Source of the DNA: Eulemur rufifrons
Taxonomy: Eukaryota > Chordata > Mammalia > Primates > Lemuridae
DNA: 64,000 nucleotides
Assembly (NCBI RefSeq): GCF_041146395.1
Contig: NC_091002.1
Span: 7,682,501-7,746,500, forward strand
Direction of reading: 5' to 3'
Shown: positions 44,601 to 56,837 of the stretch, piece after piece
Numbering within the stretch: position 1 is the first letter of the stretch
Layout of the letters: the number at the start of each line of letters is the position of its first letter
Translations under genes and position numbers: made by a program
The notes under the pieces: generated by a model
The model's database searches: none
The model's input: only the letters and a program-made list of their open reading frames with translations
What the model was told of the DNA's origin: nothing

Positions 44601-47600
44601 TGGTCAGGGAGTGTTTTGGGTCCCCACAAAACACAGTCTGGGAAGGAGAGTGGCAGCAAGAACTACCTTGGACATGTAGGAGCATCCACAGAATAGTACC
44701 CAAGGTGTCCCCTGGACAGTGGCCACTTTCCTGCCCAGGTGGCAGAGGAGGGGAGCCCATCCCTGCTGCGGAGCAGAGATGACAGGACCTCAGGAGCTGG
44801 TGTGGCAGGAAGGAGGGCGGGCTGTGGACAAGAGCCAAGGACCAGAGCTGAGCTGACCCCAGAAGGCCCCGGGACCCGTCCAGTTGTGCCCTTGGACAGA
44901 TGGCGCACAAGAGATGATGCACAGCAGGGGAAGGCCTGCCCCACGGGTGCGGGGGGCAGCAGGGAGAGGCTAAAACTGGGTCCAGCGTCCCATCAAGGGC
45001 TTTTAACGATGTCCCTCGCCAGGTGCTGGGCAGGAGGCAGGGCGTGGGCACCTCCAAGGCTCCTCATCCGTAGAGCTGGGTGGCTTCTAAACTAATCCAG
45101 TCACCAGCTGCTCATCAAACACCCCCAGCCTGGTCCTCACCCACAGTATCCGGAACTCTGAGAAGAGTCCACGCGAATCAATGACTCCAAAGGGAATTTG
45201 CAAACCTTGCAAAAAAAAGTCAGGACAAAGAGGGCCTTGAGGGTGGCGCATGAGTCAGCACCGCTGCGTAACAACCAGCACAGCTCCCCGAGGCCTGTGG
45301 CAGGGAGCCCGGATTCCTCTCATGACTGCGGGTGGGACGGGCTGGCCCTGCTCAGCCGGGGTCTCCATGGGCCTGGAGTCCACACAGGTCCCTGCCCCCA
45401 GTGTTCCTTCTGGGCCCCAGGCTGCCTCGGCGCCCACATGGCCACTCTTCAAGCACACGTCAAGACCCTGCTCTGTCCCCTCTGCCATCATGGGACCTGT
45501 CAAAGCATGGCTTGTGGCTGAACCCGAGTCGAGGCTGGTGGGAGAAGCCACAGAGTCACACGGCGCGGGGGGCAGATGCTGACGGGGGCCCAGGGCTGGG
45601 CTAACAGGAATCTGCTGTCATCTTGCTGTGTACAATCTAACACTAAACATCACATGCTCCTAAATCACCACCGAGCCTCTTTTTGTCCACTTGAAGAAGT
45701 GGCACATAAATCACAAACGAAATATGAGCTCGTTAAATAGAAGAGAAAATAAACTTGTTTCCGTAGCTTTTGTTTCACTCTGAGGATAAAGTCCCATGCT
45801 GGTACACGGCTCACGGCCCGCTGAGAAGAGGGACCCTGACTTCGAAGACCTCAGGCGCCGGGTTTGGAACCAGCTCGACTGGGTGAGAAAATCCCAGCCT
45901 TGTTTCCAGGCCGCAGTGTCAGAAAGCTCGTTTTATCTGCTCTGACCCACTGTGGTGGCCTCGTCTCCCTTCCAAAATACCTTGGAGGTCATTTTGGGGG
46001 GCATTAGGCTCGGGAGACTGTGACCGAAAGGCCAAAGTCCCATCAAGACCAGTTACCCTGGGAGATCCTTCAAGCCACCCGCCAGGCTGTGGGCTGCTGG
46101 GAGCTCAGCACCGGGAGGAATCTCTCTCCTTCGTCACCTCTGGGCTGGGGCTCTCTGGTCAGGTAGCTCCCAGGCCAGGGGCTATGGTCGTAGGGGTGGG
46201 AATGAGGCTGACCAGTAGGGAGAAGGAGAGGGGTGTGTGCGTGTGTGTGGGCGGGTGGGGGAGGGAGAGAGAGAGACAGCAAGACTGCCCAAAACGTGGT
46301 TAGCCCTGGTCCCAGGCCCAGTTGGCCCAAGCCCCCATTGCTCGGGTGACAGGAGACGCTCCAGGAGCCCGAGGCAGACCCAGGGCTCCTTGGGGTCCAG
46401 ACAGGGGGTGAGCGGGTCAGGGAATCTTCTGATTTTGCCAGCTTCAGCAGGGTCCAAGCCCTCAGAGAGGGGAGGTAAACGGGTCGCCCCCCCCCCCACA
46501 AAACGCGTGGGAAATGCAGCCACCCACACTTCTCAGCGGGGAAGGCTGCCACCGCAGTCTGTCCCCAGCAGACGCCAGGTGTCAGCAGAGGCCATGGGGG
46601 CACGCTTTCTCATCAGGTATGAGGGACTCAGAATGCGCACCTGGAAACCCTGCCCCGCTGGCCCTTCATGGGGGCCAAATCCGATTCAATAACCCAAGAG
46701 GTGGGTGGGTGAAAATGCGCCCAGCCTCTTAAATCAAGACTTAAGGATCCGTGGAATATGAGCAGAGTAAAAAGGAAAAGTAGTGATTTGGAAAAAGATG
46801 CAAGATTTAAAAACTAATGACAATGTTTACTGTGGGGGGCGTCTAGCGTCTTGGAATGAAGCCGGGAAGGGGTCAGAGAAGGAGGCTGGAGAGCCTTCCT
46901 TCCTCCTCCAGGAAGGAGGCCCCGTCCCCAGCAATCGCAATCCAATCCGGAAGCACAGGAAGGAAACAATTTTGATCCAAATCAAAGTAAACAAGTTCAA
47001 ACATAAAAGCCTGAGGAAGTGGTGATTAAAGCCCAGAGCTGGTGCTTGAAAACATTTTGTAAAAATGATCAAACCTCTTGAAACACAAAATAAGCGTTGG
47101 CACGAACCGGGCAGGCGCGGCAGAGGAGGGACCCGGCCAGGCCCGCCCACCCCTCGCATCTCATCCTCTTCCTCGCCTTCTTTGGAGAGGGCAGAGGGTG
47201 CTGCCCACAACTGTGCCAACCCATGTGGGGACCCTCGGAAGAGAGGAAGCTTGTGACAGAGTGAAACACCAAGTCAGCGGGAAGGGAAGAAAACAACACC
47301 AGAAACAAGGGACAGTCCCTGCTGGTGAAGCCCTCGCACGCCCGGGTCTTGCTGGGGAGTTTTGCAAACACAGTAGCAACAACAGATGCCCGGTCACACC
47401 GACAGCGCCGGGACGTGGGAAGTGGTGTCAGCACTCCGAGGCAGGCAACCCTGAAGACACCCGGGTGCAGGCCCCTCGCAAGGCTGTCCTCAGGGGCACG
47501 GACACACACGGCCCGAGCTGCCCGTCTGCCGCTGGGCTCTGCGTGAAATCCCTCAGGCCTGGAATGCAGCGAGCAGAGCCTCAGTGGGGAGCACGGCCAG

Positions 47601-48480
47601 CTTCACGGGCTACACCCTGGCAGACACAGGGGACCCTACTCAGGAGGATCCCACTCAGGAGGACCCTTTGCTTGGTTTAATTCTCTGCTGTCACCATCCC
47701 GAAATTGTTAACAACTTTGAATAAGGGCCATGCATTTTCATCGTGTCCTAGGTCCTGCCACAATGTAGCCTGATTTATGTCTTCAATATTCACAGCACGT
47801 GGGCCACAGGGCTTTCCGGAGCTGGTGCAGAGCCGCGGGGGCCCGACTCCTGGCATGTGGTCCTGTTCTTATCATAGGTGTCCCTGGTCATAGCCGTCCC
47901 TGGAGCATGGTCACCCCTGGGCAGGGACATCCTGGGCCCTAGAGGAGAGGACGCTGTGCATGTGGGCTGCACATCGGGGGTTGCTGAGGCCCCAGCCCAG
48001 GCCCTGGGGACCCTCTTCAGGTTCAGCCCCTGCCCACAGCCCCGGGAGCAGCCGGGCAGGCGCCCTCATCGGCATGCCAGGGCCCTGCTGGCTGGCTGCA
48101 CGCCCTGCGCCCAGGGATCTGACTGCAGTGTCGTTACTGAGAGGTCCAGTTCCTGCAAGTGTGAGTTGTTACCCAGGAAGAGAAGCCCAAGCGAAGAAAA
48201 ATGACACAAATTCACCGTCTGCCAAACACGTCTGCTCAGGAGACGGAGGATGATAAACAGCTCTGAGAGCAGATGAATCCCGGTCAGCAACCCCAGCGGG
48301 CTCTGCTAGCCTGGAACGTTTAGGAAAACAAAGCGAAAATTCAGATTGATTTTAACAGCACTGCTGCCAGGCGCAGAGCCAGGTCCTGGGAGGAGCTTGT
48401 CAGGGCCACACTTGGGTCCCAGGGGTCCTAGGCATGCAGTGTGTGCCCATCCCCCGGCCCCCTCCCCTGTACCCATCCAG
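44601..48480. other. Unique DNA, mostly GC-rich, no gene recognised
   Basis: Contains an AT-rich island at 45610-45780, a GT/GA-rich patch at 46228-46280, a C-run at 46488-46498, an AT-rich patch at 46740-47080 and a mixed region 48120-48360. No open frame shows a domain, and no repeat family is evident. Confidence 0.35.
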
Positions 48481-49585
48481 GACCAGCCCACCCCACCACC
48501 CAGCTGCCCAGCCCCCTACCTCACCACCCAGCCCCCCCCGCCTCACCACCCAGCCGCCCAGCTCCCCGCCTCACCACCCAGCCACTCACCTCACCACCCA
48601 GCCGCCCACCTCACCACCCAGCCACCCACCTCACCACCCAGCCACCCACCTCACCAGCCATACATCTCACCACCCACCTCACCGCCCACCCACCTCACCA
48701 CCCAGCCGCCCAGCTCCCCACCTCACCACCCAGCCACTCACCTCACCACCCAGCCACCCACCTCACCACCCAGCCACCCACCTCACCAGCCATACATCTC
48801 ACCACCCACCTCACCGCCCACCCACCTCACCACCCAGCCGCCCACCTCACCACCCAGCCACCCAGCTCACCATCTACCCACCACTCACCTCACTGCACAC
48901 ACATCTCACCACCCACCCACCTCACCACCCAACTCACCACCTACCCACCACACCACCCACCTCACCACCCAGACACAAACTCACCCACCTCACCACATAC
49001 CCTTCTTACCACTCACCTCACCACCCACCTTACCACTCAGCTCACCACTCACCTCACAACTCACCTCACCACTCACCTCACAACTCACCTCACCACCCTC
49101 TTCACCACCCACCTCACCACTCAGCTCACCACTTATATCACCACTCACTTCACCACTCACCTCATCACCCACTTCACCACTCAGCTCACCACTCACCTCA
49201 CCACCCTCTTCACCACTCACCTCACCACCCACCTCACCACTCACCTCACCACCCACCTCACCACCCACCTCACCACTCAGCTCACCACTCAGCTCACCAC
49301 CCACCTCACCACCCACCTCACCACTCAGCTCACCACTCAGCTCACCACTCACCTCACCACCCACCTCACCACTCACCTCACCACCCACCTCACCACCCAC
49401 CTCACCACTCAGCTCACCACTCACATCACCACTCAGCTCACCACCCACTTCACTACTCAGCTCACCACTCACCTCACTACCCTCCTTACCACTCACCTCA
49501 CCATTCAGCTCACCACTCAGCCACAAACCTACCCACCTCACCACCCACCCACTTCGCACTCACCTCATCACGCACCCACCTCATG
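48481..49585. repeat. C-rich CACC minisatellite, nearly G-free on the + strand
   Basis: Mostly 12-bp units (ctcaccacccac, ctcaccactcac, ctcaccactcag), with 20-bp units (gccacccacctcaccaccca) in the left part. There, a block containing 'tacatctcaccacccacc' is duplicated: cagccgccca at 48551 and 48703, and tacatctc at 48661 and 48793. The second copy lacks one 20-bp unit. Since 12 is a multiple of three, all three + frames stay open for about 400 codons as Thr/Ser/Pro/His polymers. These are not genes. Confidence 0.97.
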
Positions 49586-49749
49586 ACCCAGGGTCCTGCC
49601 TCCCCTCGGCAAGCCCCCTCCCCTGAGGTCCTCCTGGCTCACAGGGAAAAGGAGGGTCACACCAGGCTCCCCAGCCCATGATGTCAGTGTCTGCCAATGC
49701 ACAGGTCAGGAGCAGGCATGCTGTGAGATGGCCAGGCCAGTCCAGGGAG
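49586..49749. other. Unique spacer between minisatellite and LTR
   Basis: Nothing recognisable. Confidence 0.4.
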
Positions 49750-50280
49750 GCCATGGCAATGGGGTCTCCACTTTTCACCCCTACTTGCACCTCATCATTT
49801 GCCATGTGGCTTTTTAGCTCCTCTGGTCAAGGACTGGAGTTTAATCTCATACGGCTTGACCCCGGGCTGGCCTCACATCTTGCCTCGGTCGGTGGAACAG
49901 GGTGGAAGTGACTGTGTGACAGCTCTAAGCCTTGGCCTCAGGAGGCCTTGTGTGCTGCTTGTCTTTCTTGGGACCCCTGCTACTGCCACGTGAGCTAGGC
50001 TGGGCTGGCTTGCTGGGGTTGGGACAGTGCGAGCAGATGGGAGCCACCCTGTCATCCTTACTGAAGCTCCTGAGATGTGAGAAAGCTCAAGTGAAATGAG
50101 CAAAAACCACTTTCTCAACCTGCATGTAAGGGCAGACAGCCAAGGAGCCCAGCCAAGAGGGAAGAACCACCTTGCTGAGCCCAGCCCAAATCACCACATC
50201 TCAGAATGATGAGCTAAATAAAGACTTGATGTCTTATGTATGGGCTGGTTTGTTACACAACGATAGCTGACTGATAGAGA
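49750..50280 (+). mobile_element. MLT1J-like MaLR LTR
   Basis: The second half is diagnostic: 'gacccctgctactgccacgtg', 'ttgctgagcccagcccaaatc', 'gatgagctaaataaag', 'ggctggtttgttacac' and a terminal 'agctgactgatagag'. The left boundary is approximate because the 5' half is diverged. A solo LTR with no internal region. Confidence 0.75.
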
Positions 50281-51069
50281 AGGGAAGCTTTACAGGCACT
50301 GCCTGAATTCTTCAGGCCACCAACAAGGAAGGAAAGATGGAAGGGAGGAAGACAGAGGATGGAGCTTGGAGGAGCAGAAGGTGAAAGTCAGAGGATGCCT
50401 GGAGGGAGAGGGAGTTGAGGAGTTGGAGGGTGGAGAGAGGACAGAACCCTTTTCATGCAAGTCCAGTTTTCTTGACCTGATTTCCTGAAGTCTGATGATC
50501 TCTGTTGATCTCATGTGCTCAGTTTACATACATACACACACACACAAAATTTGCACTTTTTTGAGTCCAGAACTAAGAGTATAATGAGGCTCTGAGGGAG
50601 GGTGGGTCTCTAGTCTGCACTCTGACACTTGGTCCTAAAACCCTTTGAAGTAACTGCTGCTGTGATTCGGTTCACAGGGTAGTTAAAGAGTCTGTAATCC
50701 TGAGTCCCAAGACAAGGACTTGGGGTCTGTGCCCATCCTGACTCAATCCCTGCAGGTGTCTGAGTTCAAGTAACAGACCCCGTTGTGTACACGTGGAAAA
50801 CGGGAGGGACACTGATGATGAGAACCCTGCCACACTGACTCTTGCTAAGAGTCAAATGAGCCAATATTCGTAAATACTTTGAAAATCACAAAGTTCTAAC
50901 GTACCTGTAAGGTGGGGGCAATTTAATAATAATAACAGTAATGACTCCAGTAATCTGAAAAACAATATCTATCCACTAAGAGTCTCATTTTCCTGAATCT
51001 GGCTTGGCTCCCATCTATGCAATGCTGTCTGCTTGAGGCGAGATGATCCAGGCTGCCCGGATCCTGCAC
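50281..51069. other. Unique DNA with a possible MIR
   Basis: 50755-50945 has MIR-like phrases ('gagttcaagtaacag', 'caatttaataataataac') but is too diverged to be sure. A short AC run lies at 50533-50545. No gene is seen. Confidence 0.35.
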
Positions 51070-51440
51070 CTGCGGACACACCTGGGGCATGTCCCTAAAC
51101 ACAACTCTGACTGGCCCACTCCCCTGCTCCAACCTCTCCCGTGGCTCCCCACTGCCCTTGGGATACAGCCTAAAGCTATAGCCTGACGCTCAAGGTCTTT
51201 CATATTTTGTCCCTTGCACATCTACCCCCCACATAGTTTCTTGCTAGTCTGGCCTGCACATCTTCAACTGCAGTCCCCAAACAGAGCTCAGGGCATTTTG
51301 AGCCTTCAAGCCCTGGCTTAGGTTGAGCACAAGCCCTGGAACGTGGATCTCCCGCAAGCCCACCTGACAAAAACCTACTTCTCCAGACCTCCCCCAGGAG
51401 GCACCTTCTTCTGGGGGGTTTTCCATTCTCCTGACCCCCA
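51070..51440 (+). mobile_element. L2 LINE 3'-region fragment
   Basis: 'cccgtggctccccactgcccttgggatacagcctaaa', 'gacgctcaaggtctttcat', 'agtctggcctgcacatcttc', 'cctcccccaggaggcacc' follow the order of an L2 3' region. About 370 bases, diverged. Confidence 0.7.
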
Positions 51441-52769
51441 CACACCCAGGTGAGCTGACCGTGGCCCCCTCCATGCCCCACTTGCCTTGCACATGGTCTA
51501 CCTGTGTGAGCCCCTGGGGGCTGGCCTGGGTGTGGACGGCAGATTCCACTGGCCGAGTACTTCTGTGCACTGGCCCTGCTGTGTCCAGAGCTTTCTGTGG
51601 GTCACCAGCTCCAGCGCTGCTGTGTTCACAGGGACCAGGCCTTCAGGAGGCTCGGCCGGCCGCAAGAGGCGAGGCTGATATGTAGTTGGAGCTGTCGACC
51701 CCTCACCCTGGGCGGGCACACGTGGGTGTTTCATCAGTATCTGTGGAAGGGATGCGGCAAAGGCATAGAGAGGCCAGTGCTGCAGGGCTTGGAAGACTCC
51801 GGTGCTCTGAGATAAGAACTTGTGTACTTGAACTTCAGTGTCACTTTCGGAGGCCGGCTGGTTGGCTCTGTAGCTGCCTGTGCGGCTACTCATCCACCGC
51901 AGCTCCATCCATTTTCAACGGGGGCCTCTGTACTGTCCGACTTCCTGGCAGCGGCTGCAGCTGTGGGGTCCAGATTGGCTATTCACTCTCCAGGCTCAAA
52001 TACCGGCTGAGCCACGCCACCAGCGGTGGGGGTATCGCACACAAAACCGCCTCATCTAGTCGCAGCTTCATCTTGGTGAACCCCCGGTGTGCATCTGTGG
52101 ACTGAATTCAAAAGCAAAATGTGCAAAGCCCAACCCATTGTGAAATTTTCCATTTTCAAAGCAAAGCTGCCAGCAATCCAGGAGGCGTCCCCCTGCCGGC
52201 AGGGGCTCTGGTTCCCAAGGGTTCTCTTGGATCCGGTGCTGAGCTGCATGTCAGCGTGTGGCTCGCATCGGCCACGCGGTGTTTCCAGCCCGCCTCGCTG
52301 GCCTGCCCTTCAGATGGTCGCACCCTGACCTTCTGAACAGCGGGGACAGCATCTGAACGGGGTGTGATTAGCATCGTCCCTGCAATTACTGGGGTTTTAG
52401 GGCTCCCAGCTGAGGGACACTGAACCGTTGATTTTCTTGGAATGAAAGTGCATTTGAGTTTTCTTCAGTCTTGTGCGTGAGTTAGAGAAATTCCCTGTTT
52501 CAGACAAATAGTTTTAAGAAAAAGAAAATGACTAAGCATCACTTTATATAACAACCATTAAGATAATTTGACACTCTGTTTTGATTCAGGGTATAATATT
52601 CTCTGAAAAAAGAGACATTCTCTGCTTTCTTGAGAGCTTCCAAAAGACTGAGAATTAAATCTCTTCCCCAGTAAAAATAAAAAGCCTGGCTTTCCATCTA
52701 AATATTAAAATTTAGCTGAGGCAGGAAACAGTCTTTCAAATTATTCTTCAAGGCACAGATTTTATGTAA
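51441..52769. other. Unique DNA, AT-rich at its right end; no gene
   Basis: 51441-52380 is GC-rich with small frames on both strands. 52400-52769 is strikingly AT-rich and unique in appearance ('cactttatataacaaccatt', 'aaatattaaaatttagctg'). This makes it a candidate conserved non-coding island. Confidence 0.35.
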
Positions 52770-52960
52770 TGTAAATGGCTGACATTTATTGAGTGGTTAA
52801 TATTTACTAGGCACCGGTGGTCTTTCAGACAGAGGCTGCTGTTGTTCCATTCCACAGACAGGGGACCGAGGCAGGGAGGGGACGGGGCTTGCCTGCCGCC
52901 TATCCAGCAAGTGCTCTCGCGGCTCCGTGCCGGGCAGCCTCTTGGAGCCTGTGCTCCCAA
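52770..52960 (-). mobile_element. MIR SINE, antisense
   Basis: 'ggctgacatttattgagtgg', 'taatatttactaggcaccgg', 'ccattccacagacaggggacc', 'gaggcagggagg' and 'ggggcttgcctgccgcc' follow the antisense MIR order. Confidence 0.75.
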
Positions 52961-53694
52961 CCAGGCTGCATAGCCAGTGAGGTCGGGGGAGGCCAGGGAC
53001 CCAGGTGTGCTCCCAGGGCGGGTGGAGAGCGAAGACTGGCCGTGAGGAAGGCTTACCGGCTCGCAGCAGGGCCCACTCTCCCTCCTCAGCCCCTGTGTCC
53101 CAGGCCACCTTTGAACCCTGAACCCTGACCCCCCCTTACCAGAGCCCCAGAGGCCCTGGCCCAACTGAGGTCCAGCCCCTGGCAGGGTGCCCAGAGCATT
53201 CAGGGCCCGGCCCATATCTGCAGCGACATCCCACCAGCATCCCAGGAAACTGGGGTGCCCAGCCCTTGGCCCCCTTCCCCCAGGCTGGGGTGTTGCCACA
53301 GCTGGGGTCCTTCCCCAGGGATGGCCAGTCAAGCGTACTCTGCTGTCCCCACTGTCCCCACATCCCTCCTCCCACCATGCCTGGGGTGTGCGCTTGTCCA
53401 CACTGAGCTGGGTATCTTCCCTCTGTTCCAACGATGCCACACGCTAGGCCGGGGCCTCCTGGGGGCAGGCGGGGCAGGTTCCACCCTGATCTCCCATGCC
53501 CGGCCCAGGGCGGGGGCTCAGCAGTCTCGATGTGTGTCTCCGGACCTCTCCAGCCCTCTTGCAGCAAAGTGCCCTGGAACAGACCATCTGTCCCCACCAC
53601 GCCAGCCTCAGCCACCCGTGGGAAGTCAGCGGCAGATCGGGCTCGCTCTGGCCTCCCGCTCTACTCCGTGCCTGCCAGCCACCCTGGCCGCCGT
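52961..53694. other. GC-rich DNA, no gene
   Basis: A 230-residue antisense frame covers most of it and has the usual GC-driven composition. Nothing else is seen. Confidence 0.4.
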
Positions 53695-53950
53695 GCTGTG
53701 TGCTAAGTCTCGAAATCAGAGTCCTCACACTGTGCTCATTTTTCTCAAGAACCTCTTGGCTGTTCTGGGCCCCTTGCATTTCCGTACGAATTTTGGGATT
53801 GTTTTGTTACTTTCTACACGAAGTTGGCTGGGATTCTGACGGGGACGTGCTGGACGTGCCACTTCTTTGCGTTGCGCGGTTCTCCTTTCAGGGCTCAGCC
53901 GGTCGCTCCTTTATCCCTCAGATGTCTTTTGTCACTGTGGCCCGGTGCGG
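53695..53950 (-). mobile_element. LINE-1 ORF2 fragment, antisense
   Basis: 'ttggctgttctgggccccttg', 'catttccgtacgaattttggg', 'agttggctgggattctgac' match the antisense of the C-terminal half of L1 ORF2. The copy is diverged and has lost its frame. It differs in orientation and position within L1 from the 16.5-kb fragment, so the two are independent insertions. Confidence 0.8.
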
Positions 53951-54822
53951 CCACTGCCCTCAAGCCCAGTCCCCACGGGAGCCGTGGTCAGGGCTGCAGC
54001 CGACCCACCTGGGCTGGGAGCCGGAGCCGAGGAAGAGTTTCCCGGGAGAAGCGCCAGGTGGGAACAGCCGGCCCGGGGCCAGGTGTGCCTTGTGGGCCCA
54101 CATCTGGGGCATTGGGAGCAACTGAAGGTCCGGGGGACCCAGGAGTGTGGTGAGAAGCGTCTGTCTCCAACTCACTTCTCTGAACCTGTAAATGATGAAG
54201 AATCCTTGAAGACACCAAACGGCCAATATTCTTCTAAATATTTGCACATGGCTGACATGAGTAATACATCAAAGCATGAATTCAACAGATTAAATTTCCC
54301 CAGATATTTAAACATTGATTACAAACATATCTAATCAAACTCTTCTAAACATTCAATTAAAATCACAGAAACAATCTATTTGTCTCCTTAGTGCTTTAAA
54401 TACTTCACAAAGCAAAGCATACAACTTTATATTTTAAGCATAAAAATCCAGTTACATAGTGACATGTTCATATTTGTTTCATTGTCATTTCTACTCTTTG
54501 ATCCCCCTACCTCTTTCCCTGTCCCCCTCCCCATCTCCCTTCCTGTCCTCCCATATCCCTGCAGCCACCACCCCAGGGCTATGTTCTGTGGCTACAGTCA
54601 CACCTACTCTGACCAACTCCTCCCTTGGGTCCTACAGGGTGTCCATCGAGTCTGGACACAGAGAGAGAACATGCCATGGACCTGGTGTGTCCCCCAAACC
54701 TGCAGCCCTGGGGCACATGCTGGGCCTTCTTTTCATTGTTCAAGTTCATGGGTTACATTAATAAACTCCTTGGGTGCACATCTTTCTCTATTTTTGTACC
54801 CTGGTGTTTTCCCCTGGGGTGT
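53951..54822. other. Unique DNA with an AT-rich island, no gene
   Basis: 54180-54480 is AT-rich and unique-looking ('ccccagatatttaaacattg'), in contrast to the GC-rich 53951-54130. 54490-54560 is pyrimidine-rich. The frames have no motifs. Confidence 0.35.
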
Positions 54823-55140
54823 GTATCTGTCTTAGTTTGGGCTGCTATAAGTGCACCACAGACGGGGGGCTTGGATAACATTTCTTTCTCACAGTTTTGG
54901 AGGCTGGCAAGTCCAAGACCAAGGTGCTGGCACATGCAGTGTTTGGGGAGGGCTCTCTTCCTGGTTTGCAGATGGCCTCCTTCCTGCTGTGACCTCGTGT
55001 GGTGGAGAGAGGTCATCTCTCTGGTGTCTCTTCTTATAAGGGCACTAATCCCATCATGGGGGCCCCACTTTCATGACCTCATCTAACCTAATCACCTCCC
55101 AAAGTCTCCACATCTGAATGACCTTCCACTGGGGCTGGGC
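54823..55140 (-). mobile_element. MaLR LTR (MST/MLT-like), antisense
   Basis: 'tctgtcttagtttgggctgc', 'acatttctttctcacagttt', 'tggaggctggcaagtccaag', 'cttataagggcactaatccc' and 'cctaatcacctcccaaagtc' give the reverse of the same LTR type as at 21587-21883. The right boundary is soft and may reach 55175. Confidence 0.8.
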
Positions 55141-56837
55141 CCAGCGTGAGGACTTGGGCGGATGTAAACCTTCATCATGGCAGTGTCTTGGTGGTTTTCC
55201 TTCCTGGGGTTACATGACCCAGGCTGTTTACCTGGGCTGGCCACTGTCACCAGCAAGTGGAGTCCTGTCACAGGAGCCGTGCACAATCAGGACACAGGCT
55301 TGGGTGGCCCCCCTGAGGGCGTGGTCAGGGGAGACGCTGCAGCTGCCCCCTCTTCAAGGGCGGCTGCTCCTGACGCAGCCACTGCTGTCTCGGTGTCCTG
55401 CAAACACCCTCCTCTTCTCACACAGAAAAACAAACGCATGTCTACACTTCATAAGCAGACATGAACTTAATAAAATAAGTGAACCACCTATGCATACTAA
55501 ATTTCCTGTTTATTAAATTAATAAAAATTGGACATATCTCATGAGCCATTATCGCCAGTTTCTTAGGCCAAAGGCAGGCTGCTGAAACGAAGAGACCCCA
55601 GGTACAGAAACGTGCAGAATCCAGATGCTTGTTTCTTCCACATAACAGGCTGAGGGCCATGACTGTCCAGGGACCCAGGTCCCTCCCAGCTGCCCCCCAG
55701 GGCCCTGCCTGGACAATGCAGGCCCAGCTACGGGCAGCAGGGTGGGAGAGAGAAGGAAGCACAGCCGTGCTTAAGCCCCTTCCCGGGCCTGGACGTGGCG
55801 CTGGTCAGAGCATGCTCAGAGAGCGTGCTCGGGGACCGTGGGGCTGGGGCGGGTGTGGCTGGGCAGCCCGGGCCTGGCCTCGATGCCACTCCCAGGGAGG
55901 AAGTCAGCACCACACAGCGAACTGCTAGCACCTTTTATATTAACTTTCCTCCTTGGAATACCAGAGCCCTTCTCAGACTCAACTGATTTAATTAATCATC
56001 ATTGTAATTATTATTATTTTTATGTTCAAATTATTATAACTTGCCAGGAGGGAGACCTTTCAAACTGAATCCTTTGTTCCTCTGGAACAGCTCCTGGTAT
56101 CTGTGAAAGTTTCCTTGCTTTTTGGCAAAACAGGATGTTCTAGGTTTTTCTGGATGTTTCCTCCCAATGTAAAGCCAGCCATCCTCCAAGGGTCCCCAGT
56201 GTCTTCCGGTGAAGAGGAGATCAGAGGCCAAACGTCGGGGGAGGACTCCAGGCACCGGAAAACATGCTCCTACAGCGCTTTGTAGAGAGCTGTACAAAAC
56301 TGTGTTTTTATGAATACCAGTGATTCCCATGAGTTTTCCCAACTGCACACGTGAGGCTGCCGTTGCTATTTTCCCAGCACTAGGGCTCTCGGCCGTGGAC
56401 GTGGGGAAGGCTGCAGGCCTGGAGCCCAGGCCTGGGAGGGTTGTGGGGAGGCAGAGGCAGAGGAGAGGAGCTGCACCTCACTTGCAGGGTGCAGAAATCT
56501 GCCTGGCCCCCCATCCTGAGCTGTTCCCTCTGTCCTGACCCTTGTTCTCAGAGAGCTGCCTCCAGGTCACTGTCAGGGGGCCTCTCCCTGGCCACAGCCC
56601 CTTCTGTCCCTGCGGTTCTAGTCTGAGCACTGCTAACCATGATTTTCAAAGTGTCTCCTCGGGGCCTGGGCTGGGGCGGGCCACCTTTCCTAAGCGGCCT
56701 GTGGTCAACGCACTGCCCGTGCTGGGTACATCGCGGCTGTCACTGCCCTGACTTTCTTCACAGTTTTCTAGGAAGGAGCTGCAGGGTTTCCTTTTGCCCT
56801 GGGGCCCACGGTGGTCTCCAGGTGACGCTCGTGCAAG
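55141..56837. other. Unique DNA with AT-rich islands; no gene
   Basis: 55470-55560 and 55930-56050 are AT-rich. The second contains 'gatttaattaatcatc' and repeated taat cores. The rest is GC-rich with no recognisable frame. Confidence 0.35.

Noticed and set aside
48346..49681. Three overlapping forward frames of 381-426 residues, Thr/Ser/Pro/His-rich (mucin-like)
   Set aside because: All three frames are open because of the 12-bp repeat unit. There is no signal peptide or unique domain.
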